From contig NZ_SJTF01000002.1 in the NCBI RefSeq assembly GCF_004634245.1, forward strand, positions 186,001 to 250,000: 64,000 nucleotides of DNA, read 5' to 3'. This DNA comes from Flavobacterium foetidum (GTDB lineage: Bacteria; Bacteroidota; Bacteroidia; Flavobacteriales; Flavobacteriaceae). A program made the position numbers and the translations under genes. Of the stretch, positions 43,815 through 53,214 are shown one piece after another (positions within the stretch are counted from its first letter, which is position 1; each line of letters starts with the position of its first letter). The notes beneath the pieces were generated by a model, which saw only the letters and a program-made list of their open reading frames with translations, ran no database searches and had not been told where the DNA came from.

Positions 43815-44879
43815 TTATACTTCCAAAAAACGTTCTTCTGAAGGCAGTTTTCCAAATCTCTTTTTATAACTTGAAGCAAATCTCCCTGCCGAGTCATGCC
43901 CCGTAATCACTGCAATTTCCTGAATAGTGAAATCTGATTTCTGAACAAGTTGCATCGCTAGAACCAAATTTTTTTCTTTATGATATTGCAGCATTGAAAA
44001 ACCATAAACGGCCTTAAAATTTGATTTTAACTTTGTCGGAGAAGTATTGACTTCTTTTGCAATATGCTCGATACCAATAAATGGAAGATGCAGATGCTGC
44101 AGGATAATTCTTTCTGCCCTAGAAACATTCAGATAATCCAGATTGCTAAGCGAAATATTATCTTCTATTCTTGTGTCAGCAAAAGCATTGTCAAAAAATT
44201 CGGTAATTAATTTCATCGACTTCTTTTTCAGTTTCAGATTGTCTGATTCTGAATTGGTTTCTCTTTCCAGAATTTCAGAAATTTCTGCACCAACTTGATG
44301 TGCTTTTTCAGAAATGTCTAACCAAGTATAAGAGCCTCTTTTTCCATTAAAAAAGTTTAGTATTGTTTTTCGATCCTTAAATTTTTTGGAAGAAAAATTC
44401 TTCTTCACCCAGCTTTTGGTCATGGCAATGCTAAAAAATTTTCCGTCTGCTTCTTTGTAGAAATAACTGGAAATTTCGGTGCCAGGTTTACTGATGGTCC
44501 AACAAGTACTCAAAAGTGTTAAGGATGTTCCGTCTTTTAAGGGGAATTGATATTCAAAAACAGAAAAAGTCAAAAGATAGTACTCACTGCTTTTGTTTGT
44601 ATCATAACCCGACAAAGCCATGATATTTTCTTTAAGCGTCATATAAAAAGTCAGCAGCCAGAATCCTTCTTCAAATTCTTTATAATACATTTTTGCCTTG
44701 CAAAGCGGTGTATTGAAGGTAATAAGGCTTTTTAACGGAAAGTGTCTTGTTATAGGCAATTTCAGTATACTTTCCAACATTATCTGCGGTGTATTGAACA
44801 AGTACGGAAATTGAAAAAAACCATCTTTTAGCAGAAAGAGATACTTCTGGATATGTTTGGGCCAATTATCTAAGGTCAT
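43815..44879 (-). CDS. AraC family transcriptional regulator
   Basis: 354 residues. The C-terminal HTH region has two helix-turn-helix motifs: FIGIEHIAKEVNTSPTKLKSNFKAVYG and FTIQEIAVITGHDSAGRFASSYKKRFGKLPS. The N-terminal part (1-235) matches no ligand domain I recognise; it lacks membrane segments and may sense a small molecule. Cytoplasmic. It stands alone, so the target cannot be inferred. Confidence 0.85.
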   Translation of the reverse strand: MTLDNWPKHIQKYLFLLKDGFFQFPYLFNTPQIMLESILKLPITRHFPLKSLITFNTPLCKAKMYYKEFEEGFWLLTFYMTLKENIMALSGYDTNKSSEYYLLTFSVFEYQFPLKDGTSLTLLSTCWTISKPGTEISSYFYKEADGKFFSIAMTKSWVKKNFSSKKFKDRKTILNFFNGKRGSYTWLDISEKAHQVGAEISEILERETNSESDNLKLKKKSMKLITEFFDNAFADTRIEDNISLSNLDYLNVSRAERIILQHLHLPFIGIEHIAKEVNTSPTKLKSNFKAVYGFSMLQYHKEKNLVLAMQLVQKSDFTIQEIAVITGHDSAGRFASSYKKRFGKLPSEERFLEV

Positions 44880-45253
44880 TTAAATTAAGCAGTTTGGGGC
44901 GATAAATAAATTATGTTTTTGTGCATATAGGTTGAAAGCAAAAATAAAAACATAGCCTTAAATAACAGCAAGTAAATCTACGTATATTGCGTTTTTCTCG
45001 TTCAACTGCAACATTTTTAAAAATACTACAGGTTATTCCTATAATTCAGTCAATTTGGTTTTGTCAATACTAATTAAATCTCTCGTTGCTTTACAAACTG
45101 TTTGCATTGCTATTGAATTGCAAAAAATGGGCAATACAACTCCTAGAGCCTATTGACAACAATATATTGAATTAGAAAAAATGTAGGGATAAAAAATACA
45201 AACTGCGAAAAAGGAATTTAGCTATATATAGGAATGAAGTAGCGCTAAAATTT
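44880..45253. other. Intergenic region, nothing recognised
   Basis: 374 bp of AT-rich DNA with no frame of convincing length, no repeat element of families A or B, and no clear hairpin terminator. Confidence 0.6.
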
Positions 45254-45706
45254 TCACTCAAGATAAAAGATGTGCTTTGACCCTCCAGAGTGAAGATTGA
45301 TGATGACTTCTTTAAGTTTTTCGTCGAGGTTTGCGGTAATTGAGCGGAGTATGTTTTTTAAATCCTTGAAATTATTTGGCTTTACAAAATAACAAATCGC
45401 TCCTAAGGCCGCCGCCGCATCCATATCATTTTTATGCGAAGAGGTAGAAATCATGATAACGGGAATTTGTTGATACTTTTGTTGTTCCTTTAACACTCTA
45501 AGGCAGTCCAAGCCGCTGAGTAAAGGCATATTCAAATCAAGAAAAATCAGTTCAGGGACACGTTCTAAACTGTAGAGTTGCTCCATCATTTCATTGCCAT
45601 TTACAGAACAATAACATTTGATAGACTGGTCGATGTCTTGCAGTGCTTCACAGAACATTTCAGTATCGTCTATGTCGTCGTCTGCCAATAAAATTACTTT
45701 TTCCAT
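45254..45706 (-). CDS. Single-domain response regulator (receiver only)
   Basis: 150 residues. Receiver fold with acidic pair Asp10-Asp11, phospho-acceptor Asp57 (LIFLDLNMPLLSG), Thr/Ser in IMISTSSHKND and Lys in CYFVKPNN. No output domain, like CheY and Rcp1-type partners of PAS kinases. The gene starts 1 bp after the kinase gene and should be its direct partner, passing phosphate on or acting by protein contact. Confidence 0.9.
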   Translation of the reverse strand: MEKVILLADDDIDDTEMFCEALQDIDQSIKCYCSVNGNEMMEQLYSLERVPELIFLDLNMPLLSGLDCLRVLKEQQKYQQIPVIMISTSSHKNDMDAAAALGAICYFVKPNNFKDLKNILRSITANLDEKLKEVIINLHSGGSKHIFYLE

Positions 45707-45707
45707 C

Positions 45708-48362
45708 TTAAATATCCTTTTGTATTTGCTTTAAAGGTAGTGTAATAATAAAGGCAGCACCGTTTCCAGAAGTTCCAGATGCGGTTATATTTCCTTCATG
45801 ACGCTCAGCAATTTTTTTACAAAGCGACAATCCTAGACCTGTGCCTTCATATCGGTCTTTAGAATTCAGGCGCGTAAATGTTTCAAATATTCTTTCGGCT
45901 TGGGTAGCATCAAAACCTATTCCGTTATCTTCAACCTTAATTACAGCCTTGTTGTCTATTATCTTAGATGATATTGTGATTTGAGGCGGTACATCGTCTT
46001 TAGCAAATTTAATTGAATTATTAACTAAGTTGTAAAAAAGCTGATACAATAACACCAAAGCACCTTCTACTTTTGGTAAATTATCGTAGTGTATTTTTGC
46101 TTCTGATTTTTGAAGAGAAACTTCTAAATCTGTCTCAATATTTTTCAGAACTTCGTTTAAATCGACAAGTGTGGGTTTCTGCAGGTATGCATTAATTTTA
46201 GAATAGGCCAAAACCCCGTCAATCATATTAAACATTCGGTCTGCTGCAACGTGAATACGATCTATATATTTCGCTGAAGTTGTATCCAATCCGTCTTGAA
46301 GATGGTCTTCAAGACGACTGGTGAACGTTTTTATTTTTCGTACCGGCTCTTTTAAGTCGTGCGACGCCACATGCGCAAATTGTTGTAAATCTGCATTGGA
46401 GCGCTGCAATTCTTTAGTCCGCTCGTTAACCAATATTTCAAGTTTTTCGGTAATTGATTTTTGTTCATGAATATCTGTACAGGTTCCGAACCACTTCGAA
46501 ATTACACCACTTTTATCTGTAATCGGAACGGCTTTGCTTAAAAACCAGCGATATCCGCCAGTTTTTCCATTTTTTAACCTAAATTCAAGCTGGTAAGGAA
46601 TCCCTTTTTTAATGCTATTGTACCAATTCTCTACGACAAAAGTGGCATCATCTGGATGCAGTAACGGAATCCAGCTGATATCACCCGTCTGGTTTTCTTC
46701 AACACAAGTGTATTCATACCATCTTTTATTATAATAATCTACAAAACCGTCGGGTTCGCTGGTCCAGATAATCTGAGGAACGAGGTCGGCAAGTTGCCTG
46801 AATTTCTCTTCGCTTTCCCTAATAACTTCCTGAACTTCTCTTTCTGAAGTAACATCATTAGAAGCTCCAAACCATTCTATAATATTTCCGTCTTGATCGA
46901 GTATGGGCACAGCACGCGAGAAAGTCCAACGGAAGCTCCCATCAGCATTGGGAACCTTATGTTCTAATTCGAATATGCTTTTATCTGCTACAGACTGCGC
47001 AATAAGTTCCAAAACCTTTTCGTGATTGTTTGGACTAATATATTTCTCCAGCCAATTGACAATGTTATTTTCAGAGTTAAAAAATCCTCCGTCAAGACTT
47101 CGCATAATGGTCCAATCGGCATTCATGCGGTAAACCACGTCTGAGGAAGCATTTACTAAAGCCCTAAAACGGCTTTCGCTTTCTTCTAGTCTTTTTCTAG
47201 CCAGCACTTGTTCTGTGACTTCTACCGCAACCTGTATCATACCAGTAATCTTTCCGTCTTCGATTAAAGGGCGATACGCCAAGTTATAATAATAATCTTG
47301 CATCTCGCCTGTGCGGTTATGAGGCACAAGGACTTCGCTCTGATCAAAAGGAATTCCTTTATTGTAGACATTCTGAACCTGTGTCCATACATACTGACCT
47401 TCAAGTTCAGGAAGAACTTCGATTAAAGGCATCCCGATAATTTCTTCACCACGGCCGATCATTTGCAGCATATGCTTATTGATCTGTTCAATCACCAAAT
47501 CATCTCCTTTTAAAACAAGCGTAGGCGCAGGTGTTTGGTCGATCATCGACTTTAGCCTGCTTTCACTAATCTGAAGCTTTCCTTCTGCCTGCTTTATTTC
47601 GGTTATATCACGAGTTGTTCCTGCAATAGCTTCTACTTCGCCTTCTTCATTAATTACTGGAGCAAAAATATAATCGTAAATTCGCCTTCCTAATTCTGCA
47701 TGCGGAAAAGACACGGTTCCTCTAATTGATTTTTTAGTTGCGACCACTTGATCAATTTCTCGTTCATGCATCAAAGCATGCCATTCTTCGTATCCGTTTT
47801 CTCTTAATCCGTAACCAATAGAATCTTCTGCTGTTTTTCCCCACATGGTCAATAAGGCCTTATTGGCATAAGTAAATCTGTAATCTAAATCAAACACATA
47901 CACCAGATCGGGCGTGTTGTTTATAATAGAATCGTAAAGTCTTTTTTGTTTTTCGGCAGCGACAAGCGCATCTTCCAAAGTACGTTCAGATATTTTTTTT
48001 TCTGTTACATCTTCTGCCGTAACGACCAATAAATCTTCCTGCTTGACAGCCGTAAATCGAAAGCAATATTTTACTCCTTTAACAACATACCATTCCTCAA
48101 AATTTGCCGTGGTGCCGGTTTTGGCCGTTTCAATAAATTTTTCTAGAATTCCGTTTTCTTTTACAGACGGAAAAATTTCACTGAACAATTTCCCCTTGTA
48201 ATCTACATCGCCAATCCATTTAAATGAATAGTCATTAAACAATAATAACAAAAAATCTTCTATGACTTTTTCTTTATTATAAACTGCCCTCATAACACCA
48301 ATCCCGCTCGAGGCTGCATTAAAAATAGTCTGAAAAAGGTCTTTATTATCCGTTAATTCCAT
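45708..48362 (-). CDS. Multi-PAS sensor histidine kinase
   Basis: 884 residues with no membrane segment. About five PAS domains lie in tandem (roughly 5-125, 135-260, 270-390, 395-515, 520-645). Several end in PAC-type sequences such as GTTRDITEIKQAE, GASNDVTSERE and GTCTDIHEQKS. The HisKA domain has FAHVASHDLKEPVRK (His668) and the HATPase_c domain has NLVNNSIKFA, EDNGIGFD and GTGLGLSLCKK. A PAS array suggests several input signals, such as redox, light or small ligands, but no cofactor site is clear. Operon partner: the receiver protein at 45254. Confidence 0.9.
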   Translation of the reverse strand: MELTDNKDLFQTIFNAASSGIGVMRAVYNKEKVIEDFLLLLFNDYSFKWIGDVDYKGKLFSEIFPSVKENGILEKFIETAKTGTTANFEEWYVVKGVKYCFRFTAVKQEDLLVVTAEDVTEKKISERTLEDALVAAEKQKRLYDSIINNTPDLVYVFDLDYRFTYANKALLTMWGKTAEDSIGYGLRENGYEEWHALMHEREIDQVVATKKSIRGTVSFPHAELGRRIYDYIFAPVINEEGEVEAIAGTTRDITEIKQAEGKLQISESRLKSMIDQTPAPTLVLKGDDLVIEQINKHMLQMIGRGEEIIGMPLIEVLPELEGQYVWTQVQNVYNKGIPFDQSEVLVPHNRTGEMQDYYYNLAYRPLIEDGKITGMIQVAVEVTEQVLARKRLEESESRFRALVNASSDVVYRMNADWTIMRSLDGGFFNSENNIVNWLEKYISPNNHEKVLELIAQSVADKSIFELEHKVPNADGSFRWTFSRAVPILDQDGNIIEWFGASNDVTSEREVQEVIRESEEKFRQLADLVPQIIWTSEPDGFVDYYNKRWYEYTCVEENQTGDISWIPLLHPDDATFVVENWYNSIKKGIPYQLEFRLKNGKTGGYRWFLSKAVPITDKSGVISKWFGTCTDIHEQKSITEKLEILVNERTKELQRSNADLQQFAHVASHDLKEPVRKIKTFTSRLEDHLQDGLDTTSAKYIDRIHVAADRMFNMIDGVLAYSKINAYLQKPTLVDLNEVLKNIETDLEVSLQKSEAKIHYDNLPKVEGALVLLYQLFYNLVNNSIKFAKDDVPPQITISSKIIDNKAVIKVEDNGIGFDATQAERIFETFTRLNSKDRYEGTGLGLSLCKKIAERHEGNITASGTSGNGAAFIITLPLKQIQKDI

Positions 48363-48569
48363 GATGCACTTACTATTGAAAAAAGCGTGACAGCTTGTAC
48401 TTTAAAATTATTGTTTTTAGTTTTTGATGCACAGCAGTTACTTTTCATAGGTTGTGTGACCTTACCACCATTTTGCAAGGCTAATATAATACTAATTTAT
48501 TACAAGAAATAATATTAATTCTGACGGTCTTTTCATATTTTCCATGTCCGATTTTTTAATTAAAATTGT

Positions 48570-48732
48570 ATTTTCATTTAATTTAATCTGATTTGAAAAT
48601 CCTTTAATTCCGAGCTATCGGGAGTATGAAATCCTTTTGCTCATAAATTTTTCACTCATATTCATACAGATTAAAGCAGGCTTATCTAAGCTGATTTAAT
48701 AGAATTGAAAAAAAATAATTTCACCCAACGTG
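48570..48732 (+). repeat. Family B hairpin repeat, copy B2 (left end decayed)
   Basis: The right half is clear: AAATTTTTCACTCAT, CAGATTAAAGC, CTGATTTAATAGAATTG and CACCCAACG at 48724-48732. The left half is degenerate and includes GAGCTATCGGGAGT, absent from copy B1. It fills most of the promoter-side gap before the HD gene. The rest of 48363-48569 holds no gene I can support. Confidence 0.65.
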
Positions 48733-48778
48733 TTTTATTTAGTATCTTGTAAAGATATCAGCCTTAAAATTTACATTT

Positions 48779-49333
48779 ATGAAAAAATGGTCAATAGACA
48801 AACTGCAAAATACTTGGCATTTGGTTTCAAAACTGCATCAGGGACAAAAATATGGTGCAAATGAAGAAGGACTACATATAGAATACATCAACCACATCGG
48901 AAGCGTGGTTTTTGAAGTCATACAATCACTCGATCACGAAGACAGCCTTGACGGCGACTTGGCCGTAACCTGCGCACTACTGCACGATACCATAGAAGAC
49001 ACTGAAACTACATTTGAAAAAATCAAAAGCTTATTTGGCGAACAGATTGCAAATGGCGTAAGCGCTTTGACAAAAAATACGGCTATGGAAAGCAAAGAAG
49101 ACCAAATGAAAGACAGCCTGACAAGAATCATACAACAACCAAAAGAGGTATGGTCTGTAAAAATGGCCGACCGAATCTGCAATCTTTATTCTCCGCCTTA
49201 TTATTGGGATGCCGAAAAGAAAAAACAATATTATGCAGAATCGGTTTTAATTTATGATACCTTAAAAGATGGAAACGCTTATCTGGCTGCCAGATTAAAA
49301 GAAAAAATTGAAAATTATAAAATACATTTTTAA
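48779..49333 (+). CDS. HD-domain hydrolase, MESH1/RelA-SpoT-hydrolase-like
   Basis: 184 residues, a single HD domain. The metal-binding His-Asp pair is in CALLHDTIEDT (His69-Asp70), with an upstream Tyr-x-x-His region (EYINHIGSV) and a later Asp in VKMADRICNL. Similar small proteins of the SpoT-hydrolase (MESH1) type remove the pyrophosphate from ppGpp or act on NADPH. No synthetase or TGS domain is present. Whether it is active on ppGpp needs testing. It is flanked by repeat elements on both sides. Confidence 0.82.
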   Translation: MKKWSIDKLQNTWHLVSKLHQGQKYGANEEGLHIEYINHIGSVVFEVIQSLDHEDSLDGDLAVTCALLHDTIEDTETTFEKIKSLFGEQIANGVSALTKNTAMESKEDQMKDSLTRIIQQPKEVWSVKMADRICNLYSPPYYWDAEKKKQYYAESVLIYDTLKDGNAYLAARLKEKIENYKIHF

Positions 49334-49336
49334 GAA

Positions 49337-49410
49337 TAGTGAAACGCCTTTTTTAGCACCTGTAAATCTAGATTTCTATGTACTTAAATTAATTTTATCC
49401 AACGCGTTAT
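49337..49410 (-). repeat. Family A repeat remnant, copy A4
   Basis: TAGTGAAACGCCTTTTTTAG at 49337 matches a segment of copy A3, followed by degenerate TTTCTATGT and a terminal TCCAACGCGTTA. Only the part running from the middle to one end survives. It begins 4 bp after the HD gene stop. Confidence 0.65.
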
Positions 49411-49509
49411 ATTATTTTCTGAATTCATTGTATTAATTTTCTTAATTTAACATCCGATTAAATTTCTCTAAAACGAAAAAATAATTGCGCCAAAAAAGCA
49501 ATTCTACGG

Positions 49510-50316
49510 ATGGAACAATTAAAGACAGGACAGTTTTTTGGGCAAACCAGCAGACATATACAGCTGGGCGGTCTTACCATTACAGACACGCAGTATACGC
49601 ATGAAAAAGTGGACTGGCACTATCATGAAAAACCGTATTTTACTTTTATACTGCAAGGAAAAGTCCTAGAAGGCAATAAAAAAGAAATTTACCAATGTTC
49701 TGCCGGTTCACTGCTGTTTCATAATTGGGATGATTCTCATTACAACATCAAACCTCCGGGTTTTACACGCGGTTTTCATATCGAAATCGAACAAAACTGG
49801 CTCGATCAGTTTGATTTTTCTTTAGATGACTTAAAAGGAAGCCTTTTGGTAGAGAATCCCGAAGTTAAATTATTGTTCTACAAACTCTTTGCAGAAAGCT
49901 GCATTAATGACGATTACAGTAATTTGTCTGTTGACGCTCTGCTATTGAATTCACTAAAAAATATAAAAAAAACGGATTCGCTTCACAGCAATTCTATTCC
50001 GAAATGGGCAAAGACTTTAAAGGAATTTCTTCACGAAAACTTCTCTGACGAGCATTCGCTGACTGCTCTTTCTAAAATTCTGAACGTGCATCCAGTTCAC
50101 CTTTCACGCAGTTTTCCAAAATATTTTGGTTGCACTTTTGGCGAATACATTCGCAAAATCAGAATTGAAAAATCGCTTGCATTGTTAACAGACAAAGAAA
50201 ATTCGCTTGTCGAAATTTCGTGTGTAACAAATTTTTCAGATCAGAGTCATTATATACGATGTTTTAAGGAACAAATTGGATTGACGCCTTCAAATTATCG
50301 CAAGCTATTAATTTAA
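49510..50316 (+). CDS. AraC family transcriptional regulator
   Basis: 268 residues. N-terminal cupin-like ligand domain (KVDWHYHEKPYFTFILQG; SAGSLLFHNWDDSHYN) and C-terminal AraC HTH pair (LSKILNVHPVHLSRSFPKYFG; LVEISCVTNFSDQSHYIRCFKEQIGLTPSNYRK). Located just upstream of the serine-hydrolase operon with the same direction and a gap of about 95 bp, so it may regulate that operon. Confidence 0.88.
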   Translation: MEQLKTGQFFGQTSRHIQLGGLTITDTQYTHEKVDWHYHEKPYFTFILQGKVLEGNKKEIYQCSAGSLLFHNWDDSHYNIKPPGFTRGFHIEIEQNWLDQFDFSLDDLKGSLLVENPEVKLLFYKLFAESCINDDYSNLSVDALLLNSLKNIKKTDSLHSNSIPKWAKTLKEFLHENFSDEHSLTALSKILNVHPVHLSRSFPKYFGCTFGEYIRKIRIEKSLALLTDKENSLVEISCVTNFSDQSHYIRCFKEQIGLTPSNYRKLLI

Positions 50317-50411
50317 TCTTTGCTAAAAAAAGATACCGAATGTTAATTTCATTCTATCTCAGCGCAATACGACGTTCTATATTTGTCTTATTTAACTTAA
50401 AATACATTAGA

Positions 50412-52064
50412 ATGAGAACAACATTTTGGTTTATCAGCTGCATTTTTTTAGTATGGTTCTCGAGCAGGGCGCAAAATATTGTAACGCCCGAAACGGTGAC
50501 CAATCCGATTCAGTCTAAAAACACAGGAAAAATCATTTTCCTTGCAAAACCAGTAAAAACAGAAGACTTAAAAGAAACAGATTTTTTAGAATGCATTACA
50601 TTTAGAAAAGACGAAAATCTGTATCTGAGAATTTTTACAGCCAATACGCTTACTAATTTTTTACATGAACTTAGTCCTGAATCAACCTCAGAAGAACTCC
50701 TTAAAAACGGCAACTTTCAGTTTAGTTTTTATGTAGACGATAAACTTATCTACTCCGAAAATCTAAATGCAAGAGCCGGAACTGTTGAAAACAAAAACAA
50801 AGCAACGACTTTGCAGATTCCGCTTTTCAGTACTGCTCAAGAAGATTCTTGGGGACGTTATCTTTGGTCGCGTTTTTATTTTGCAAACGGTGGCGAAGAC
50901 GCTCTTTTTTCTGGAAAACATTTGCTTAAAATTGAAATCAGACCTTATCTGAAATCAGGAGGAACAGTAAAGACAGGAAACTTAATTGCGCAAGGAACGA
51001 TTAAGACTGATGCTGTTCCGGTTACAATCGACGAAACTCAAATTGCTGTCCAGAAAATAAAACCGGTGCAGGAATGGAAAATTTCGTCGTCAAAATTTGA
51101 TACCCTTCTTATTCGAAACCTAAATCAGCGCATACTCGAAAAAAGATTTAAGGAAATCAGCAGCATTGCCGTAATCAAAAAAGGCGAATTGCTGTTGGAA
51201 GAATATTTTAACGGCGCCGACCGAAACAAACTTCATGACACGCGTTCTGTGGGAAAATCATTTGCGTCGACGGTTATGGGAATTGCCATAAAAGACGGAT
51301 TCATCAGAAATGAAAATGAGACATTGAGTCAGTTTTATGACTTGAAAAAATTCGCTAACTACTCCGCTGAAAAAGAAAAAGTGACGATTAAAAGCCTCTT
51401 GACAATGAGCTCTGGTTTTGACGGTTCGGATCAGGATGAAAATTCTCCGGGAAATGAAGAAAACATGTATCCGACAGACAATTGGGTGAAGTTTGGCTTA
51501 GATCTTCCGATGGATTCAAAAAAACAAATAGGCAAAAATTGGGATTATTTTACCGCCGGAGTTGTAATGCTTGGTGATATTCTAAATCAACGCGTACCAA
51601 ACGGTTTGGAAAATTATGCTGAGAAAAAACTGTTCGGGCCACTCGGAATAAAAGAGTACAAATGGCAGTACACGCCTCAAAAGGTGGCCAATACTGCGGG
51701 TGGTCTTGGTTTACGAACACTTGACTTGGCAAAATACGGACAGCTTTATCAAAATAAAGGTTTATGGAACGGAAAACAACTGCTCTCAAAAGAATGGATC
51801 CAAAAAAGCTTTACCAATTATTTTCCGAATGATGAAAATGTACCCGGCTATGGATTTTTGTTTTGGAAAGAAATTTTTACGGTAAACGGAAAAACGTATG
51901 AAACTTTTGGCTGCAGCGGCAATGGCGGCAACAAAGTGTATATTTTTAAGGATATTCCTCTTGTTGTAGTTGTAACTGCAACAGCTTACAACAAATCTTA
52001 TGCGCATCCGCAGGTAAAAAGAATCATGCAGGAATTTCTTCTTCCGGCTGTCATTACGGACTAA
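50412..52064 (+). CDS. Exported serine hydrolase, class C beta-lactamase family
   Basis: 550 residues from the ATG at 50412; the upstream frame from 50340 lacks a signal sequence, which appears as MRTTFWFISCIFLVWFSSRA. The first about 210 residues are an extra domain I do not recognise. The beta-lactamase/esterase domain follows: catalytic SVGK (SxxK) within HDTRSVGKSFAST, a Tyr in WDYFTAGV for the YxN position, and GCSGNGGNKV near the C-terminus replacing the KTG or HTG box. It hydrolyses peptides or esters rather than antibiotics in most relatives. Exported to the periplasm or beyond. Confidence 0.8.
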   Translation: MRTTFWFISCIFLVWFSSRAQNIVTPETVTNPIQSKNTGKIIFLAKPVKTEDLKETDFLECITFRKDENLYLRIFTANTLTNFLHELSPESTSEELLKNGNFQFSFYVDDKLIYSENLNARAGTVENKNKATTLQIPLFSTAQEDSWGRYLWSRFYFANGGEDALFSGKHLLKIEIRPYLKSGGTVKTGNLIAQGTIKTDAVPVTIDETQIAVQKIKPVQEWKISSSKFDTLLIRNLNQRILEKRFKEISSIAVIKKGELLLEEYFNGADRNKLHDTRSVGKSFASTVMGIAIKDGFIRNENETLSQFYDLKKFANYSAEKEKVTIKSLLTMSSGFDGSDQDENSPGNEENMYPTDNWVKFGLDLPMDSKKQIGKNWDYFTAGVVMLGDILNQRVPNGLENYAEKKLFGPLGIKEYKWQYTPQKVANTAGGLGLRTLDLAKYGQLYQNKGLWNGKQLLSKEWIQKSFTNYFPNDENVPGYGFLFWKEIFTVNGKTYETFGCSGNGGNKVYIFKDIPLVVVVTATAYNKSYAHPQVKRIMQEFLLPAVITD

Positions 52065-52080
52065 TCGCTAATCTTTAAAA

Positions 52081-53214
52081 ATGAAAAAAAACGCCCTAAT
52101 CGTATTAAGTTTATTTGCAGTGGTTCTTCAGGCACAAAAAAGACCAAATGTTATTAAAGCTTCTAATGCTTCTGCTTTTATTCAGGAAGAAAATCAGGAA
52201 AAAAAATCGTGGCATCTTGATCCGAAAACAAAACCCGATGTTTATACCTCAAATAAAAGTGCTAAACCAAAATGGGTAAAACTCTACACAGACATTGATT
52301 CGCTCAAAATAAAATTAAAACCCGGAGAAAAACACGACTTTGTTGTACTCTTAAACCAAAAAGATTCATGTTTTACGCGTTTTCAGAGTCCGCCAGTAAA
52401 AGATTTTTCTACGATAAAACCAGAAATTCACGATACAATTCCGTTTGTACTTTCGGCTTTCAACAATATTATTTTTAAAGTAAGACTAAACCAAAAAGAT
52501 ACTATTGATTTAAAGTTTGATTCAGGTACCACCGATTTTCTGCTGACGAATGAGGGAATCAAAAGATTGAATCTTGAAAACCTCAACGGACACAGCTTTC
52601 AGATTGGAAACCAGATTTTTGACAATCAACACATTTATCCTGTAGAAGTTTCAGGACAGGGAACCATCGGACGTTTTGGATGGAACTTGTTTGATGGAAA
52701 AATCGTAGAAATAGATTACGACAAGAATGTGTTTATTGTTCATTCTAAATTATCTAAAATTTCTAAAAAATATCAAAAGCTCGATATCGAATATACCCAC
52801 ACATTGTTCTGCATAAACGGAGAACTGCAGGTTAAGCAAAATAAATACATTGGGCGTTTTTTGTTTGACAACGGCTATCAAAGAACTATTATGCTGGATG
52901 ATGAGTGGATGAAAGAACAAAAATACCCTAAAGATCAACTGACCGTTATCAAAAAAGTTATAATGAAAAACGGGGCAGGAAAAGAAATTCCCGTACTTAC
53001 CGTGCTTAACGACTTTTTGAAATTGGGACAATACTCTTTAGCAGCTATTCCCGTGCAGCTGCTTTCGGGAAATAATCCTGCGCGTTTTAAAACCCATATT
53101 CTTGGCAATGAGGTCCTGAAAAGATTCAACACAATCCTTGATTTTCAGCATAATGCTGTATACCTAAAACCCAACCATTTATGGAACGAACCTTATACAG
53201 ACAGCGTTTTATGA
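52081..53214 (+). CDS. Retropepsin-like aspartyl protease, two-lobed
   Basis: 377 residues with a signal peptide. Two similar lobes: the first has IDLKFDSGTTDFLL (Asp147-Ser-Gly-Thr) and a later GRFGWNLFDGKIVEIDYDKN segment; the second has RFLFDNGYQRTIML (Asp263-Asn-Gly) and HILGNEVLKRFNTILDFQ. The DSG in lobe one is the canonical aspartyl-protease site; lobe two keeps Asp but replaces Ser/Thr by Asn. It resembles eukaryotic-style two-lobe proteases built from retropepsin folds. The N-terminal about 120 residues are unassigned. It overlaps the next gene by ATGA. Confidence 0.65.
   Translation: MKKNALIVLSLFAVVLQAQKRPNVIKASNASAFIQEENQEKKSWHLDPKTKPDVYTSNKSAKPKWVKLYTDIDSLKIKLKPGEKHDFVVLLNQKDSCFTRFQSPPVKDFSTIKPEIHDTIPFVLSAFNNIIFKVRLNQKDTIDLKFDSGTTDFLLTNEGIKRLNLENLNGHSFQIGNQIFDNQHIYPVEVSGQGTIGRFGWNLFDGKIVEIDYDKNVFIVHSKLSKISKKYQKLDIEYTHTLFCINGELQVKQNKYIGRFLFDNGYQRTIMLDDEWMKEQKYPKDQLTVIKKVIMKNGAGKEIPVLTVLNDFLKLGQYSLAAIPVQLLSGNNPARFKTHILGNEVLKRFNTILDFQHNAVYLKPNHLWNEPYTDSVL

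Noticed and set aside
53181..53210. Start of the DUF1028 gene at 53181
   Set aside because: The ATG at 53211 overlaps the upstream stop as ATGA and starts directly with the signal peptide.
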